A stretch of DNA of 39,537 nt. Origin: a virus. Numbering within the stretch: the stretch's first letter is position 1; each line of letters opens with the position of its first letter. The position numbers and the translations under genes were made by a program. The stretch spans positions 1 through 39,537 of IMG/VR virus record IMGVR_UViG_3300031707_000059; one strand, 5' to 3'. Below, in pieces: positions 1-6,774 of the stretch. The notes beneath the pieces are model-generated. The model ran no database searches. It saw only the letters and a program-made list of their open reading frames with translations, and was not told where the DNA came from.

Positions 1-481
1 GGTTGTTGGGAAGCGTCTCCAATAGTTTCCGCAGACCATTCGACCCACTGATATTCGGAGCGGGCAAGTCAATCCGATATTTGACAGTCTCCAGAAGTTG
101 CCATAACTCCGCGCACTTCGCCTCAAGCAAATCCGCACGGCGCTTCTCGGCAAACCAGTCGAGTTCCTTGTGGGCCGCCGCTTCGATGTGTCGCTCGCGC
201 TCGGCCCTGAGGTGGTCGCGTTCCTCCGCTAGAGTGTCAAACGCCAGCCGTGCTGCGCTCTTGTCGCGCTCGGCTTCGGTCTTGAGGGAGGCGATTTCCT
301 CGCGCAGATGACGAATCTCCTCGGCTACTTTCATACAAATGAGGGCACTGTAGTTGAGTCTCTTTTGGCTCAGATGCTCAAGTTCCAACTCAGTCATGCT
401 TTCCTCCTCGCCTTTCATGTTATGCTCCTCAAAGCACACCGCGATGTCGCAGTCGTGTTCAGGACAACGGTCGTCGCTCAT
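1..481 (-). CDS. Coiled-coil protein, unknown function, C-terminus off the window edge
   Basis: The reading frame is open from an ATG at 481 to the left edge, giving about 160 visible residues with no stop. A strong ribosome site (CGGAGGGAACC) sits just before the ATG, and the start overlaps the stop of the upstream gene as ATGA. The N-terminus is Cys/His-containing (CPEHDCDIAVCFEEH). It is followed by a long charged helix rich in Glu, Arg and Leu (about residues 45-120), typical of a coiled coil. I do not recognise a family. It is the most downstream gene seen in the leftward operon, so it is translated last in a coupled run of small genes. Function unknown. Confidence 0.75.
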   Translation of the reverse strand, partial: MSDDRCPEHDCDIAVCFEEHNMKGEEESMTELELEHLSQKRLNYSALICMKVAEEIRHLREEIASLKTEAERDKSAARLAFDTLAEERDHLRAERERHIEAAAHKELDWFAEKRRADLLEAKCAELWQLLETVKYRIDLPAPNISGSNGLRKLLETLPNN

Positions 482-642
482 GGTTCCCTCCGTTTCGGGA
501 TCGGTTTGGCGGCGGCGAGTTCACGAAGCATCCTTGTGATGTCCACAATGGCGCAGCGCAGATGCCAAAGTCTCTCATCAGCCACGTACTTTTCAGGACG
601 CTGCTCAAGGTAGTCAAGACCGCATATCTTTTTGCGCTTCAC
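478..642 (-). CDS. Small hypothetical protein (54 aa, GTG start)
   Basis: A GTG start with a clear ribosome site (GAGGAGG) overlaps the stop of the upstream gene as GTGA, and its own stop overlaps the next ATG as ATGA. This pattern of coupled starts is the main evidence that it is real. The 54-residue product is basic at both ends (starts VKRKKICGLDYLEQ, ends KPIPKRREP) with a helical middle. No family recognised. Confidence 0.6.
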   Translation of the reverse strand: MKRKKICGLDYLEQRPEKYVADERLWHLRCAIVDITRMLRELAAAKPIPKRREP

Positions 643-908
643 CGTTTCCTCCTCGCCTTGGGCCGCTGGCCTTCGGGAAGTATCCTAAAACTGTCTCGCT
701 TCCAACCCGGCATTATCTGAAGACCAGAACTAGAACTGGACAACGCCAGATTTGGCACTAATTTTCGTTCAACGACAAATCCCGTTGCCAATTCTCGGGC
801 TGAGTAGCTCCTGTTGGGGTTCTCGAAGGTACAGATAAGCACCCAAGTGTTAGGTGCAGGCCATTGAAACCTTGCCCACACACACCATCTCTTCGCCTTG
901 CGCTTCAT
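639..908 (-). CDS. Hypothetical protein (89 aa)
   Basis: A longer frame exists to 989, but the ATG at 908 is preceded by GGCAGGAGGGAACC, an excellent ribosome site, so this start is chosen. The product is basic and rich in aromatics near the N-terminus (MKRKAKRWCVWARFQW) and ends in a Lys/Arg tail (RPKARRKR). The tail could bind nucleic acid, but no domain is recognisable. It is coupled to the downstream 54-residue gene by a GTGA overlap. Confidence 0.6.
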   Translation of the reverse strand: MKRKAKRWCVWARFQWPAPNTWVLICTFENPNRSYSARELATGFVVERKLVPNLALSSSSSGLQIMPGWKRDSFRILPEGQRPKARRKR

Positions 909-931
909 GGTTCCCTCCTGCCGTGCCTCTA

Positions 932-1072
932 TTACCAAACCTTCAACAAATGGTAAACGGCGTAAATCAACGCACAACACAGAACGCAAGTGAACATTGT
1001 CGTGGCGATGACAATGTAAATGCGAAACACGTGCTCTAAGGTCTCTCGGACACTTCTGTCAAGCCACCCCAT
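932..1072 (-). CDS. Small single-span membrane protein (46 aa)
   Basis: A 46-codon frame starts at an ATG behind GGAGGGACCGAA. The product has a short polar N-terminus followed by one hydrophobic span (about residues 17-40, FRIYIVIATTMFTCVLCCAL), so it is probably a small inner-membrane protein. It sits among leftward early genes. Phage early regions often carry such peptides for host takeover or superinfection exclusion, but no specific role can be assigned. Confidence 0.6.
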   Translation of the reverse strand: MGWLDRSVRETLEHVFRIYIVIATTMFTCVLCCALIYAVYHLLKVW

Positions 1073-1105
1073 TTCGGTCCCTCCTGCCGTGCCTCACTGG
1101 GAGTT

Positions 1106-1285
1106 TTATAGCTGAAATACACATCTGGCGCCTTTCTCAACAATCGAGAATCCCCGCTCCGTGAGATAGTCCTGGATTCTGTGCCAACATTCGACGCAAC
1201 AATCAAAAGTCGCTGTCGCCAGAACTGGATGCTCTTGACGGTCGAATAACTCCCCACAAAACGAACATCGGATGGTGTAGCTCAT
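1106..1285 (-). CDS. Small zinc-ribbon-like protein (59 aa)
   Basis: The ATG at 1285 has a purine-rich site (GAGGAGATTTCCTCA) and overlaps the stop of the upstream gene as ATGA. The product carries two Cys pairs, C7-x2-C10 (CSFC) and C30-x2-C33 (CVEC), the spacing of a zinc ribbon. Residues after about 34 look helical. It probably binds one zinc and could be a DNA- or protein-binding adaptor. It is one of several such small Cys-pair proteins in this block. Confidence 0.65.
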   Translation of the reverse strand: MSYTIRCSFCGELFDRQEHPVLATATFDCCVECWHRIQDYLTERGFSIVEKGARCVFQL

Positions 1286-1485
1286 TGAGGAAATCTCCTC
1301 GCGCCAGTTGCGCCTTGTTCCACCTTCTTGACTACCTCTGTTAGAAGTTCCCTCCAGCCCCTAGCGCGGTCAAAGCCCTTAATCAGGAAATAATCCAGCC
1401 GCTCCAGCGTGGTGTTAATATGCACCACATAGTCAGCATGGTTATTCTCGTCCTGCCGAAGATTCAGGATTTTAACAGTCAGCAT
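1282..1485 (-). CDS. Hypothetical protein (67 aa)
   Basis: The frame extends to 1575, but the ATG at 1485 has a nearby purine-rich site (AAAGG) while the upstream one has none, so 1485 is preferred. The product begins MLTVKILNLRQDENN and looks like a small mixed alpha/beta protein (sequence includes VVHINTTLERLDYFLIKGFD). Its stop overlaps the next ATG as ATGA, so the two are translationally coupled. No family recognised. Confidence 0.55.
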   Translation of the reverse strand: MLTVKILNLRQDENNHADYVVHINTTLERLDYFLIKGFDRARGWRELLTEVVKKVEQGATGARRFPQ

Positions 1486-1597
1486 TTGATTCTGCCTTTC
1501 TGCGGGGCGACCCGCCAGCCTCTCTACCACCACCAGAATCAGTCTGGCCGGGCGAGGCAAACGAGCCGCCCGCATCTTGGAGCCGCCAGTAGACCAA

Positions 1598-1729
1598 TTA
1601 TGCGCGATGCTGCAAATGGCACGGGGCTATCGGGAAGATTTTGCATCGCTCTCCCGTTTTACTACTGGCGGCACATCTTGATGGACGCGTGGCCGCTTGC
1701 CTCCGACGGCTAGGTGGGTCTATGCGCAT
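1598..1729 (-). CDS. Doubtful small ORF (43 aa, Arg-rich)
   Basis: The stretch 1486-1784 separates the recombination module from the small-gene run downstream of it. The best leftward frame is 43 codons from an ATG preceded by GGTCGAGGTC. The product is Arg/Ser-rich with three Cys. Two other short frames overlap it, including a 35-codon one starting near 1652 behind GGGAGAGCG. None is convincing, and the stretch may be a leader or a decayed gene. Confidence 0.25.
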   Translation of the reverse strand: MRIDPPSRRRQAATRPSRCAASSKTGERCKIFPIAPCHLQHRA

Positions 1730-1784
1730 GACCTCGACCCGTTCGGAATCCCACGGCTCACACGCCGCACGCGCCCAAGCTCTG

Positions 1785-2249
1785 CTACCCAACCAAGTTG
1801 TCACTGTGCTTTGTGGAACACCCAGCAACCGCGCAGATGTACCGCTTCACAGCGTTCCTGGTGCCACCTTTCAGGTTGTCCACCTCAACAACCTCGGCCT
1901 TCGCAAGCCGGCCGGTCAGCGGACCAACATAGCTCCACTTTTCCGGGTCGTTGTCCGGTCCCTGGAACTCGCCGGGGATAAAGGAGGTGTCTCCTTCAAC
2001 GAGCATCGGGAGCCCGAAAGCGTGGCAGAAATCAAGCTGAATCCAGCCAGCTTTGCTGTTGAGGTTGTCGAAGACCCGGCGGTCGTTGAGTGTTGGGTGG
2101 TTGATAACCACCAGCTTCGGGTTGAGGTTGACTGAGCCGCGGTCTTTGGAGAATCGTGGCTCGAAGCCGTCGAGTCGGACGGTGTAGATGTCCTGCGGCA
2201 TCGTCGGCATTCCTTTCAGGGATTCGGTGCTTACACCCATTCTCGGCAT
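1785..2249 (-). CDS. Probable phage ssDNA-binding protein (recombinase partner)
   Basis: A 154-residue protein whose ATG at 2249 lies behind a strong site (AGGAGGTTTTACCA). It is mixed beta-strand and Gly-rich turns, with the sequence KAGWIQLDFCHAFGLP followed by a conserved-looking segment around YVGPLTGRLAKAEVVEVDN. This resembles the DUF669/SSB-like proteins phages use beside their own annealing recombinase. It lies 12 bp downstream of the Sak4-like ATPase gene, the usual place for such a partner. If so, it coats single-stranded DNA and loads the recombinase. The assignment rests on context and general pattern rather than an invariant motif; a plain hypothetical protein remains possible. 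Confidence 0.5.
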   Translation of the reverse strand: MPRMGVSTESLKGMPTMPQDIYTVRLDGFEPRFSKDRGSVNLNPKLVVINHPTLNDRRVFDNLNSKAGWIQLDFCHAFGLPMLVEGDTSFIPGEFQGPDNDPEKWSYVGPLTGRLAKAEVVEVDNLKGGTRNAVKRYICAVAGCSTKHSDNLVG

Positions 2250-2261
2250 TGGTAAAACCTC

Positions 2262-3050
2262 CTATGTAGTTTTTTGTGGCTGCTTGCGCAGCATTTCCTC
2301 GATGTTCGGCTGCTCAACCGGGTCAAGGTTGAGGCAGGTTGCTGTTGTGAATTGATAGTCCGGTGCGATTTTGACCTGCGGTACAGTGCCGCCGGCGCGG
2401 CTTATCCGCCAAACTTCGTTGAAGTACTTGAGCAACCGATGGTAACGCACCGGGAATGTAGTGACTTTGCCGGTGAACCTCGGGTTTGTGTCGGTTGATT
2501 CCGGTGCCTCCTCAGCAGCTTCGTGAAAGATTGTGATAACATCAACGCCCGGCAGCGCCAGTTGCCTAAGAACCACCGCTTCGACCATGGACATCTCGGC
2601 GGCCCAGGCATCATAGCTCTTTGGAATCCTGACCATCATCTTGCCGCCGACGCTGATTTCGCGCCGGATTTCCTTGGTCGTGAACAGCGCGAATTCCATT
2701 GCAGCTTTTGCCATTGTTGACATGCTATCGTCAACGAGCGTTTTCACCAAGGTTCCCGGAGGAACGTCAAAGCCAAGCAGGGACAAGTCTAAGCTCTGCT
2801 CCAGCTTGGTCATAACGTCCAGCATCTCACTGAAAGCCTCTGGCTGGTAGGGATACCCGCGGTCACGGAACGTAATGACGTACACGCCTGAGATGCCGGC
2901 GATGCTTTCAGCCCGCTGGTCGAAGTCGAAGAACAGAATTGGCTTCCTGCCGGTGGCGGCGAGGCGGGATTTGCCGGACTTTTCCGGCCCGATTTCAGCT
3001 AATTTCAGCTTCGTAAATGGTGTTATTTGGTCGGCTATTACAAGTTCCAT
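2262..3050 (-). CDS. Sak4-like RecA-fold recombination ATPase
   Basis: A 262-residue AAA/RecA-type ATPase. A Walker A motif is at residues 21-28 (GPEKSGKS), followed at about 38-48 by ILFFDFDQRAE, the strand that places the catalytic acid in this family. A later acidic turn (LVDDSMSTMAKA, near residue 107) resembles Walker B. Length and N-terminal placement of the P-loop match phage Sak4 / AAA_24 nucleotide-binding proteins, which promote annealing or strand exchange with a phage SSB. The ATG at 3050 has an AAAGGAGTCAAC site. It sits in a module with a probable SSB (downstream) and a Cas4-like nuclease (upstream), a classic phage recombination and replication-repair set. Confidence 0.8.
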   Translation of the reverse strand: MELVIADQITPFTKLKLAEIGPEKSGKSRLAATGRKPILFFDFDQRAESIAGISGVYVITFRDRGYPYQPEAFSEMLDVMTKLEQSLDLSLLGFDVPPGTLVKTLVDDSMSTMAKAAMEFALFTTKEIRREISVGGKMMVRIPKSYDAWAAEMSMVEAVVLRQLALPGVDVITIFHEAAEEAPESTDTNPRFTGKVTTFPVRYHRLLKYFNEVWRISRAGGTVPQVKIAPDYQFTTATCLNLDPVEQPNIEEMLRKQPQKTT

Positions 3051-3083
3051 GTTGACTCCTTTCCTTGTTCCTCCTGCTGTGCC

Positions 3084-3341
3084 TCACATCACTGGTTCGT
3101 AGGTCATCTCAAAGATGTCAGGTTTGCAGGGGTAATACTCGCCCTTGACCCCACGAATAATCCAGTCACCAGGACTGGCTTTCATAACACCTTCTGTTGT
3201 GTGGACCAGTAGGGCAGGATTCAGGGGGTCGTCAATATCAACTGTCCCCCTTTGTGTTTGCATGAACTCAGATACTTCCTCGTAATTGCTGCCCGTCCAC
3301 TGAATGGCCTCGATAACAACCGGCTTCTTTCGGAACTTCAT
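3084..3341 (-). CDS. Conserved phage hypothetical (85 aa, PGDW..GEYYPCKPDIF type)
   Basis: The ATG at 3341 follows AAGGAGTCGGC. The product opens MKFRKKPVVIEAIQW and closes with the segment PGDWIIRGVKGEYYPCKPDI followed by FEMTYEPV. That arrangement is familiar from a widespread family of small phage proteins of unknown function. It looks like a compact all-beta fold. It lies between the nuclease and the Sak4-like gene, probably in the same transcript. No enzymatic residues stand out. Confidence 0.75.
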   Translation of the reverse strand: MKFRKKPVVIEAIQWTGSNYEEVSEFMQTQRGTVDIDDPLNPALLVHTTEGVMKASPGDWIIRGVKGEYYPCKPDIFEMTYEPVM

Positions 3342-3365
3342 GCCGACTCCTTTTAGCTCTACTGC

Positions 3366-4376
3366 CTACTCGATTTCATAAGGCACCCACGGCTCAACCT
3401 GGACGTAGTCCGCGTTTATAACCAACTCACGCGAGCCTGGTGGAACTGCACAGATGAGCCGGTAGCTGCAACCGCTGTAGATATGGCAGGCTTGGTCGTC
3501 AGCAAGCCAAACGTCGTTCTCAAAGCAATAGCGGAGCCGGGTGGCCTGCTCGACCTTCCGAGCCTGCCACTCCTGCATCTCTGGCAAAGAGTAGCTCGGA
3601 TAAACCCGCGTGAATCGAACGGCATCATCTTTCGGCTCCGTCCGAGCACAAACATTGACGATACAACGGTCGACCGGCAAGTCCCAGCCAATGCTCTTTG
3701 CGATAGCACCAACGCCGAAGATGTAGCCTTGAATCTGGTCGTGCGGCTTGTACTTCTTGATAAGGTCTGCGCTGATTCTATCAACTGTTTTGTGGTCAAC
3801 TGGGCACAGCCGGTTTTGGTCAACGACTAGCATGTCGGGTTTGATTACATAATAAACGACGACTTTATTGTTCTCGCCGACAAGGATTTCGTGCCTGCGA
3901 CCGGCGCCGGCTTCTGTGGACACAATCTTCCACATCTTGGAGTCAATATCGGCCTGACGGTTGTGGTATCTCCCAATCATTGTGATAGCGCCATCACGGC
4001 CGCCGAAGGACTTGAAGCCGCGGGGGTCGTGCTCTTCGAGGGCGTCCATGTCCAGGGCGGCCCAATTCCGGGCCGCGCTCAGCAACGCTGATTGTTGGGT
4101 CAGCGTCCCCGCCAACATCCCTTCATAGAAGTCGGACATCACGGCCGACCACCAAGAACCGATGTCCATGGACGCCCGGCGGCCTTTCCTGCGGAGGTTC
4201 CGGAGAACCTGGTAGTGAAACTGCCGTTCGCAAAGTGAGAAGGGTTTTATCGTGCTGGAGTCGTACATAAAGCTCCACCGACCGTCAGGGAGAACGTGGA
4301 ACAGCGGCGTCGCCAGCCCCGGGACCTCGTTGTGGGTCGGGGGGCTTTGTTCGCAAGAATTGTTTGTAGCGCCCAT
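3366..4376 (-). CDS. PD-(D/E)XK nuclease, Cas4/AddB-like with Fe-S cysteines
   Basis: A 336-residue protein behind a strong site (GGAGGAGACTAGAAC). It has the RecB-family core: an aspartate in a hydrophobic strand at D181 (KPDMLVVD), then D194-x-K196 (CPVDHKTVD), then the helix motif Q214-x3-Y218 (QIQGY). Four cysteines, C49 and C297/C303/C309 (CHIYSGCSYRLIC), are placed as in Cas4 and AddB, where they bind a 4Fe-4S cluster. Such proteins resect DNA ends for recombination. Adjacency to the Sak4-like ATPase and SSB-like gene supports an exonuclease role in phage recombination. No cas1/cas2 or CRISPR array is near, so a spacer-acquisition role is not indicated. The HNH gene downstream of its start overlaps its first 92 bases. 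Confidence 0.82.
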   Translation of the reverse strand: MGATNNSCEQSPPTHNEVPGLATPLFHVLPDGRWSFMYDSSTIKPFSLCERQFHYQVLRNLRRKGRRASMDIGSWWSAVMSDFYEGMLAGTLTQQSALLSAARNWAALDMDALEEHDPRGFKSFGGRDGAITMIGRYHNRQADIDSKMWKIVSTEAGAGRRHEILVGENNKVVVYYVIKPDMLVVDQNRLCPVDHKTVDRISADLIKKYKPHDQIQGYIFGVGAIAKSIGWDLPVDRCIVNVCARTEPKDDAVRFTRVYPSYSLPEMQEWQARKVEQATRLRYCFENDVWLADDQACHIYSGCSYRLICAVPPGSRELVINADYVQVEPWVPYEIE

Positions 4377-4797
4377 GTTCTAGTCTCCTCCGCTCTGCTT
4401 GTCTTTCTCGGTGGCATTGTTTGCAATACCTAGACAGAGTGCCTTTCGCGCGGCCAGTGTTTTCTTTGGTATATTCATGCCCCCTCAGACAGTGGCTTAT
4501 CTGCCTGTTTGTGCAGGTTGGGCTATCGGGGTGGTTTCTGCTTGTGGTCAGTGTTAGGTGTTGGGGATTAACACAGGACCTATTATGGCATTTGTGGTGA
4601 ACCTGCAAGAAGCTCGCATCGTAGGGGCCAAGAAATTGTTGGTATGCGTAGGCGTGAGCCCTCACAACCTCGTGGCCGTTGTAGAACTTGCCGTACCCAG
4701 CAGCCTCTATGCAACCTTTCCACAGCCAACAACCGTTGCTATCTGGCTCGATTTTTCTCAGGAATCTTCCGAGTGCTGAGTGTCTCATGTGTCTCAT
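4285..4797 (-). CDS. Free-standing HNH endonuclease with C-terminal zinc ribbon
   Basis: The HNH core is VHHKCHNRSCVNPQHLTLTT (about residues 69-88), followed by a zinc-ribbon tail with CLRGHEYTKENTG and YCKQCHRER. This is the standard layout of phage HNH_3-type nucleases that often act as homing endonucleases. The start is uncertain: the ATG at 4797 (170 aa, behind AGAGAAGCC) is chosen over an upstream ATG near 4842 that lacks a ribosome site. The gene overlaps the Cas4-like gene by 92 bases at its 3' end and the Cys/His-rich gene by 59 bases at its 5' end. This suggests insertion between two existing genes, with extended out-of-frame tails (the last 30 residues are Pro/Arg-rich and look like read-through). 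Confidence 0.85.
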   Translation of the reverse strand: MRHMRHSALGRFLRKIEPDSNGCWLWKGCIEAAGYGKFYNGHEVVRAHAYAYQQFLGPYDASFLQVHHKCHNRSCVNPQHLTLTTSRNHPDSPTCTNRQISHCLRGHEYTKENTGRAKGTLSRYCKQCHRERQAERRRLEHGRYKQFLRTKPPDPQRGPGAGDAAVPRSP

Positions 4798-4936
4798 TTG
4801 GCTTCTCTTGTTTATGGCAAGGGCAGTGGCAATCCTTCTCATGGTGACAGAGATGGTGGAAGTCGCGGAAGCATAAGAGCGACACCCAATCTCCATACTC
4901 GTCTACTTTGTCGTCGGGTTCTTCGTCTTTTTCCAT
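4739..4936 (-). CDS. Cys/His-rich small protein (65 aa)
   Basis: The product has an acidic N-terminus (MEKDEEPDDKVDEYGDW) and a dense metal-binding centre (FHHLCHHEKDCHCPCHKQ), then a polar tail. The cluster of His and Cys suggests one or two bound zinc ions. The start overlaps the preceding zinc-ribbon gene by 34 bases and has only a weak ribosome site, so it may rely on coupling. The last 20 codons overlap the HNH gene and may be a new tail created by its insertion. Confidence 0.55.
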   Translation of the reverse strand: MEKDEEPDDKVDEYGDWVSLLCFRDFHHLCHHEKDCHCPCHKQEKPNETHETLSTRKIPEKNRAR

Positions 4937-5169
4937 TTGGAATCTTCACACGCTTCCGGCCATTCAAAGCCGCAATGTAGGCAAGTGCGGTGGAGGTGTT
5001 CCCGCTGCATTTTCCCGCCGTGCCAACCGGCAAAGACGCAGCCGTCTTGGTAGAACATCTTAGCTGCGTGGAAAGTTGTGTCAACTTTCTGATGGCTGCA
5101 CTTCGGGCACTTGGCCCTTGGGCGATACGGCGGTAGCTTCCTCCTTGTCGTTGCCGTACCATGGCTCAT
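4903..5169 (-). CDS. Zinc-ribbon protein (88 aa)
   Basis: The start ATG at 5169 overlaps the stop of the upstream gene as ATGA. The protein has two Cys pairs, CPKC near residue 21 and CLHC near residue 70, with a middle segment (HAAKMFYQDGCVFAGWHG) between them, fitting a zinc ribbon of about 50 residues. The N-terminus is basic and Pro-rich (TTRRKLPPYRPRAK). Such proteins in phages are usually DNA-binding or adaptor proteins; no specific role is evident. Confidence 0.65.
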   Translation of the reverse strand: MSHGTATTRRKLPPYRPRAKCPKCSHQKVDTTFHAAKMFYQDGCVFAGWHGGKMQREHLHRTCLHCGFEWPEACEDSKWKKTKNPTTK

Positions 5170-5357
5170 TTTTGCCGCCAATCCACTGAGAAGATGTTCC
5201 GCTTAAGGATAGCGGTGTAGAAACCCTTTCTACGCCTGCGGTAGTAGATGGTTAGCCGGCCTGCCCTAAAAACAAGAATGATGTTTGCCATGCTCCAGAG
5301 CCAGTTAAACCCAGGTCTGATTTCTTCCCCTTCGCACCTTCGGTGAATGAGCCTCAT
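5166..5357 (-). CDS. Small basic protein with a hydrophobic segment (63 aa)
   Basis: It starts at 5357, overlapping the previous stop as ATGA, with a GAAGGTG site. The middle (FNWLWSMANIILVFRAGRL) could span or dip into the membrane, and it is followed by a very basic stretch (YYRRRRKGFY). The mixture suggests a membrane-associated or nucleic-acid-binding peptide. No family recognised. Confidence 0.55.
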   Translation of the reverse strand: MRLIHRRCEGEEIRPGFNWLWSMANIILVFRAGRLTIYYRRRRKGFYTAILKRNIFSVDWRQK

Positions 5358-5914
5358 TTTTGCACCTTCGCTGCAATCAACGCTTGTAAATCCGCGGCTG
5401 TGAGCCCGGCGGACTTCAACAACTCAACAACCGATGTAATCTTGTCTCGGCGCGGTTTTGCGGCCGCTTGCTTCGCAGCAGTCGTTGGAACCTTGACATA
5501 CCGCAGCGCCCGTGCTTTTGTATGCGCACGGTCAGCTTGCTCAAGCTCCAACGCAGAGAGCATTATCTGGCGATACTCCTTAGCACGTTCCGCGTCGTGG
5601 AGCATCATCCGATATTTGTCAATCCATTGGGGAAGCTCGACTTCGGAAAGCTCGGAGATGATGCGGCACTGTGAGTACCACGTCTCGCCTTTGATGGAGA
5701 TTTCCCGGCCGTTGTGCTGGACGCCCTCATCGTCAATCAATGGCTTTTCGGTGATTTCGAGCTTGGGGGTTGCCGTGCAGTTTTTACAGAATGTTGGTTC
5801 GGCTTCGGAGGCGTGGTTTTCGCAGTAGAGGTTGCCGCATATGCGGCAGGCCATTGTCGTCTCGACTGCGAGGTCGCCTAGGCCCTCAGACTGGCAATAG
5901 AAGCAGGCCGACAT
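5354..5914 (-). CDS. N-terminal double zinc-finger protein (186 aa)
   Basis: The ATG at 5914 sits behind AGGAGGATTTG, and the upstream gene's stop overlaps it. The first 48 residues hold four Cys pairs or Cys/His groups (CFYC, CRICGNLYCENH, CKNC), resembling a treble-clef or B-box-type double zinc module. A middle region (about 60-135) is helical and charged. The C-terminus is Ala/Lys-rich (KQAAAKPRRDK), ending in a short helix-turn-helix-like segment (VVELLKSAGLTAADLQALIA). The layout suggests a nucleic-acid-binding or scaffold protein. It is the second gene of the operon headed by the ribbon-helix-helix gene. Confidence 0.7.
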   Translation of the reverse strand: MSACFYCQSEGLGDLAVETTMACRICGNLYCENHASEAEPTFCKNCTATPKLEITEKPLIDDEGVQHNGREISIKGETWYSQCRIISELSEVELPQWIDKYRMMLHDAERAKEYRQIMLSALELEQADRAHTKARALRYVKVPTTAAKQAAAKPRRDKITSVVELLKSAGLTAADLQALIAAKVQK

Positions 5915-6090
5915 CAAATCCTCCTAGGAGCCTTAATTATTACCACGTCCCCCGCCAAGAACTTCTCAACAAGCTGGCGCAGCACCTCGGAGCGGTCGCC
6001 GTACCTCGGTATGCGGTGCCTAAGCCGCTCCCACAGAAGCAGGGAAACCTGAAATGAAAGCGTTTTCCGGTTTGGATTTGGAGTTGCCAT
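5914..6090 (-). CDS. Ribbon-helix-helix DNA-binding protein, probable regulator (58 aa)
   Basis: A 58-residue protein opening with a beta-strand-like ribbon (RKTLSFQVSLLLWERL). Two helices follow, with a polar turn (RYGDRSEVLRQLVEKFLAG) matching the RHH (Arc/CopG/MetJ) plan. Such dimers bind operators as repressors. There is no ribosome site before the ATG. A -10-like GACACT ends only five bases upstream, so it appears to be translated from a leaderless transcript. It heads its operon under one of three matched early promoters and is an obvious candidate to regulate them. Confidence 0.72.
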   Translation of the reverse strand: MATPNPNRKTLSFQVSLLLWERLRHRIPRYGDRSEVLRQLVEKFLAGDVVIIKAPRRI

Positions 6091-6095
6091 GCTCT

Positions 6096-6147
6096 AGTGT
6101 CTCATAGTCACAACTACTTGTCAACTAAAATAAGCACTTTGTTTTCA
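6096..6147 (-). promoter_or_regulatory. Leftward early promoter with TGAAAACAAAG box
   Basis: On the minus strand: box TGAAAACAAAG (6147-6137), 12 nt, -35 TTGACA (6124-6119), 17 nt, weak -10 GACACT (6101-6096). Box, -35 and the 12-nt gap are shared exactly with the promoters at 10.4 and 12.15 kb. The predicted transcription start is at or next to the ATG at 6090. Confidence 0.65.
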
Positions 6148-6202
6148 GCGACTTAGCAGTTTTCTTAATAAGCCTGCATTTCGGTTTTTCCGGCGTGTTC
6201 AT
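6125..6202 (-). CDS. Possible micro-protein (25 aa)
   Basis: The ATG at 6202 overlaps the stop of the upstream membrane-peptide gene as ATGA. The product is a 25-residue basic peptide (MNTPEKPKCRLIKKTAKS...). Its 3' end contains the early-promoter box and abuts the -35 hexamer, so the apparent frame may be incidental. Confidence 0.3.
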   Translation of the reverse strand: MNTPEKPKCRLIKKTAKSLKTKCLF

Positions 6203-6315
6203 TGCTTGTCTCCCGGTGCAATTTCTGTAAGCCAGAAGATTATGCCTGGGACGACTACATACCCTGCTACCACCACGCATACCAAACGGGCGAGAAACCA
6301 CAAGAGTTCCATCAT
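6199..6315 (-). CDS. Small single-span membrane peptide (38 aa)
   Basis: The ATG at 6315 lies behind GGGAGGCGCATCT, a strong site. The 38-residue product is almost entirely hydrophobic (LLWFLARLVCVVVAGYVVVP), one membrane span, with a short polar C-tail. It lies at the end of the FtsK-containing operon. Role unknown. Confidence 0.55.
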   Translation of the reverse strand: MMELLWFLARLVCVVVAGYVVVPGIIFWLTEIAPGDKQ

Positions 6316-6330
6316 AGATGCGCCTCCCTG

Positions 6331-6591
6331 CTACGCATGTCCAACCTCCCCAGTCGGCGTCGGCATTCCCGTGGTTGTGCCCAGGTACTCCCCGACGATT
6401 GACACCGTCCCAATGAGCATCCTGGCCCCCGGCGCCGGCGCTGGATGGGCATCAAGCCAGCTTGGAAGCTCTGGCCGTTTCATAAAAGTAACCTTCGGTT
6501 TTATTCCGCCGGAAAAGATAATGACACAGAGGGCGCCTTCAAAGACGCGGGCTTCTTGGTCTTCGGCTATCCCGAGGATGATTGCGTCCAC
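6331..6591 (-). CDS. Hypothetical protein (86 aa, GTG start)
   Basis: A GTG at 6591 follows GGGAGGTGTCCG, a good site, and overlaps the end of the upstream zinc-ribbon gene. The product begins with a short hydrophobic helix or strand (MDAIILGIAEDQEA) and is Pro/Gly-rich later. No domain recognised. Confidence 0.55.
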   Translation of the reverse strand: MDAIILGIAEDQEARVFEGALCVIIFSGGIKPKVTFMKRPELPSWLDAHPAPAPGARMLIGTVSIVGEYLGTTTGMPTPTGEVGHA

Positions 6592-6773
6592 CGGACACCT
6601 CCCGCTTTGGAGCCGCAGTCTGAGCAGAATTCCTGGTGTGGTTCAAGTTCCACGCCACACTTGGCGCAGGTGAAGTGGCCCTTTCTTACCAACGCACCGC
6701 ACTGGTAGCAATACTTATCGGCCGGCCTAATTCCTGTATGGTCTGCTGGTTGTTTGGTACAAAGGTTTGCCAT
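6567..6773 (-). CDS. Triple Cys-pair zinc-ribbon protein (68 aa)
   Basis: The ATG at 6773 has an AAGGAGCG site and lies one base past the stop of the FtsK-like gene. The product has CYQCG, CAKCG and CSDCG knuckles (about residues 22-54), the pattern of zinc_ribbon_2-type modules (one complete ribbon plus an extra knuckle). Directly downstream of the DNA translocase in the same operon, it could serve it as a DNA- or partner-binding subunit. That link is inferred from position only. Confidence 0.68.
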   Translation of the reverse strand: MANLCTKQPADHTGIRPADKYCYQCGALVRKGHFTCAKCGVELEPHQEFCSDCGSKAGGVRWTQSSSG

Positions 6774-6774
6774 G

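Noticed and set aside
1641-2135. 164-codon plus-strand frame
   Set aside because: Antisense to the SSB-like gene and a leftward operon; no ribosome site.
3366-4376. Cas4 as part of a CRISPR adaptation system
   Set aside because: No cas1, cas2 or array in the window. The neighbours are recombination genes, so a resection nuclease is more likely.
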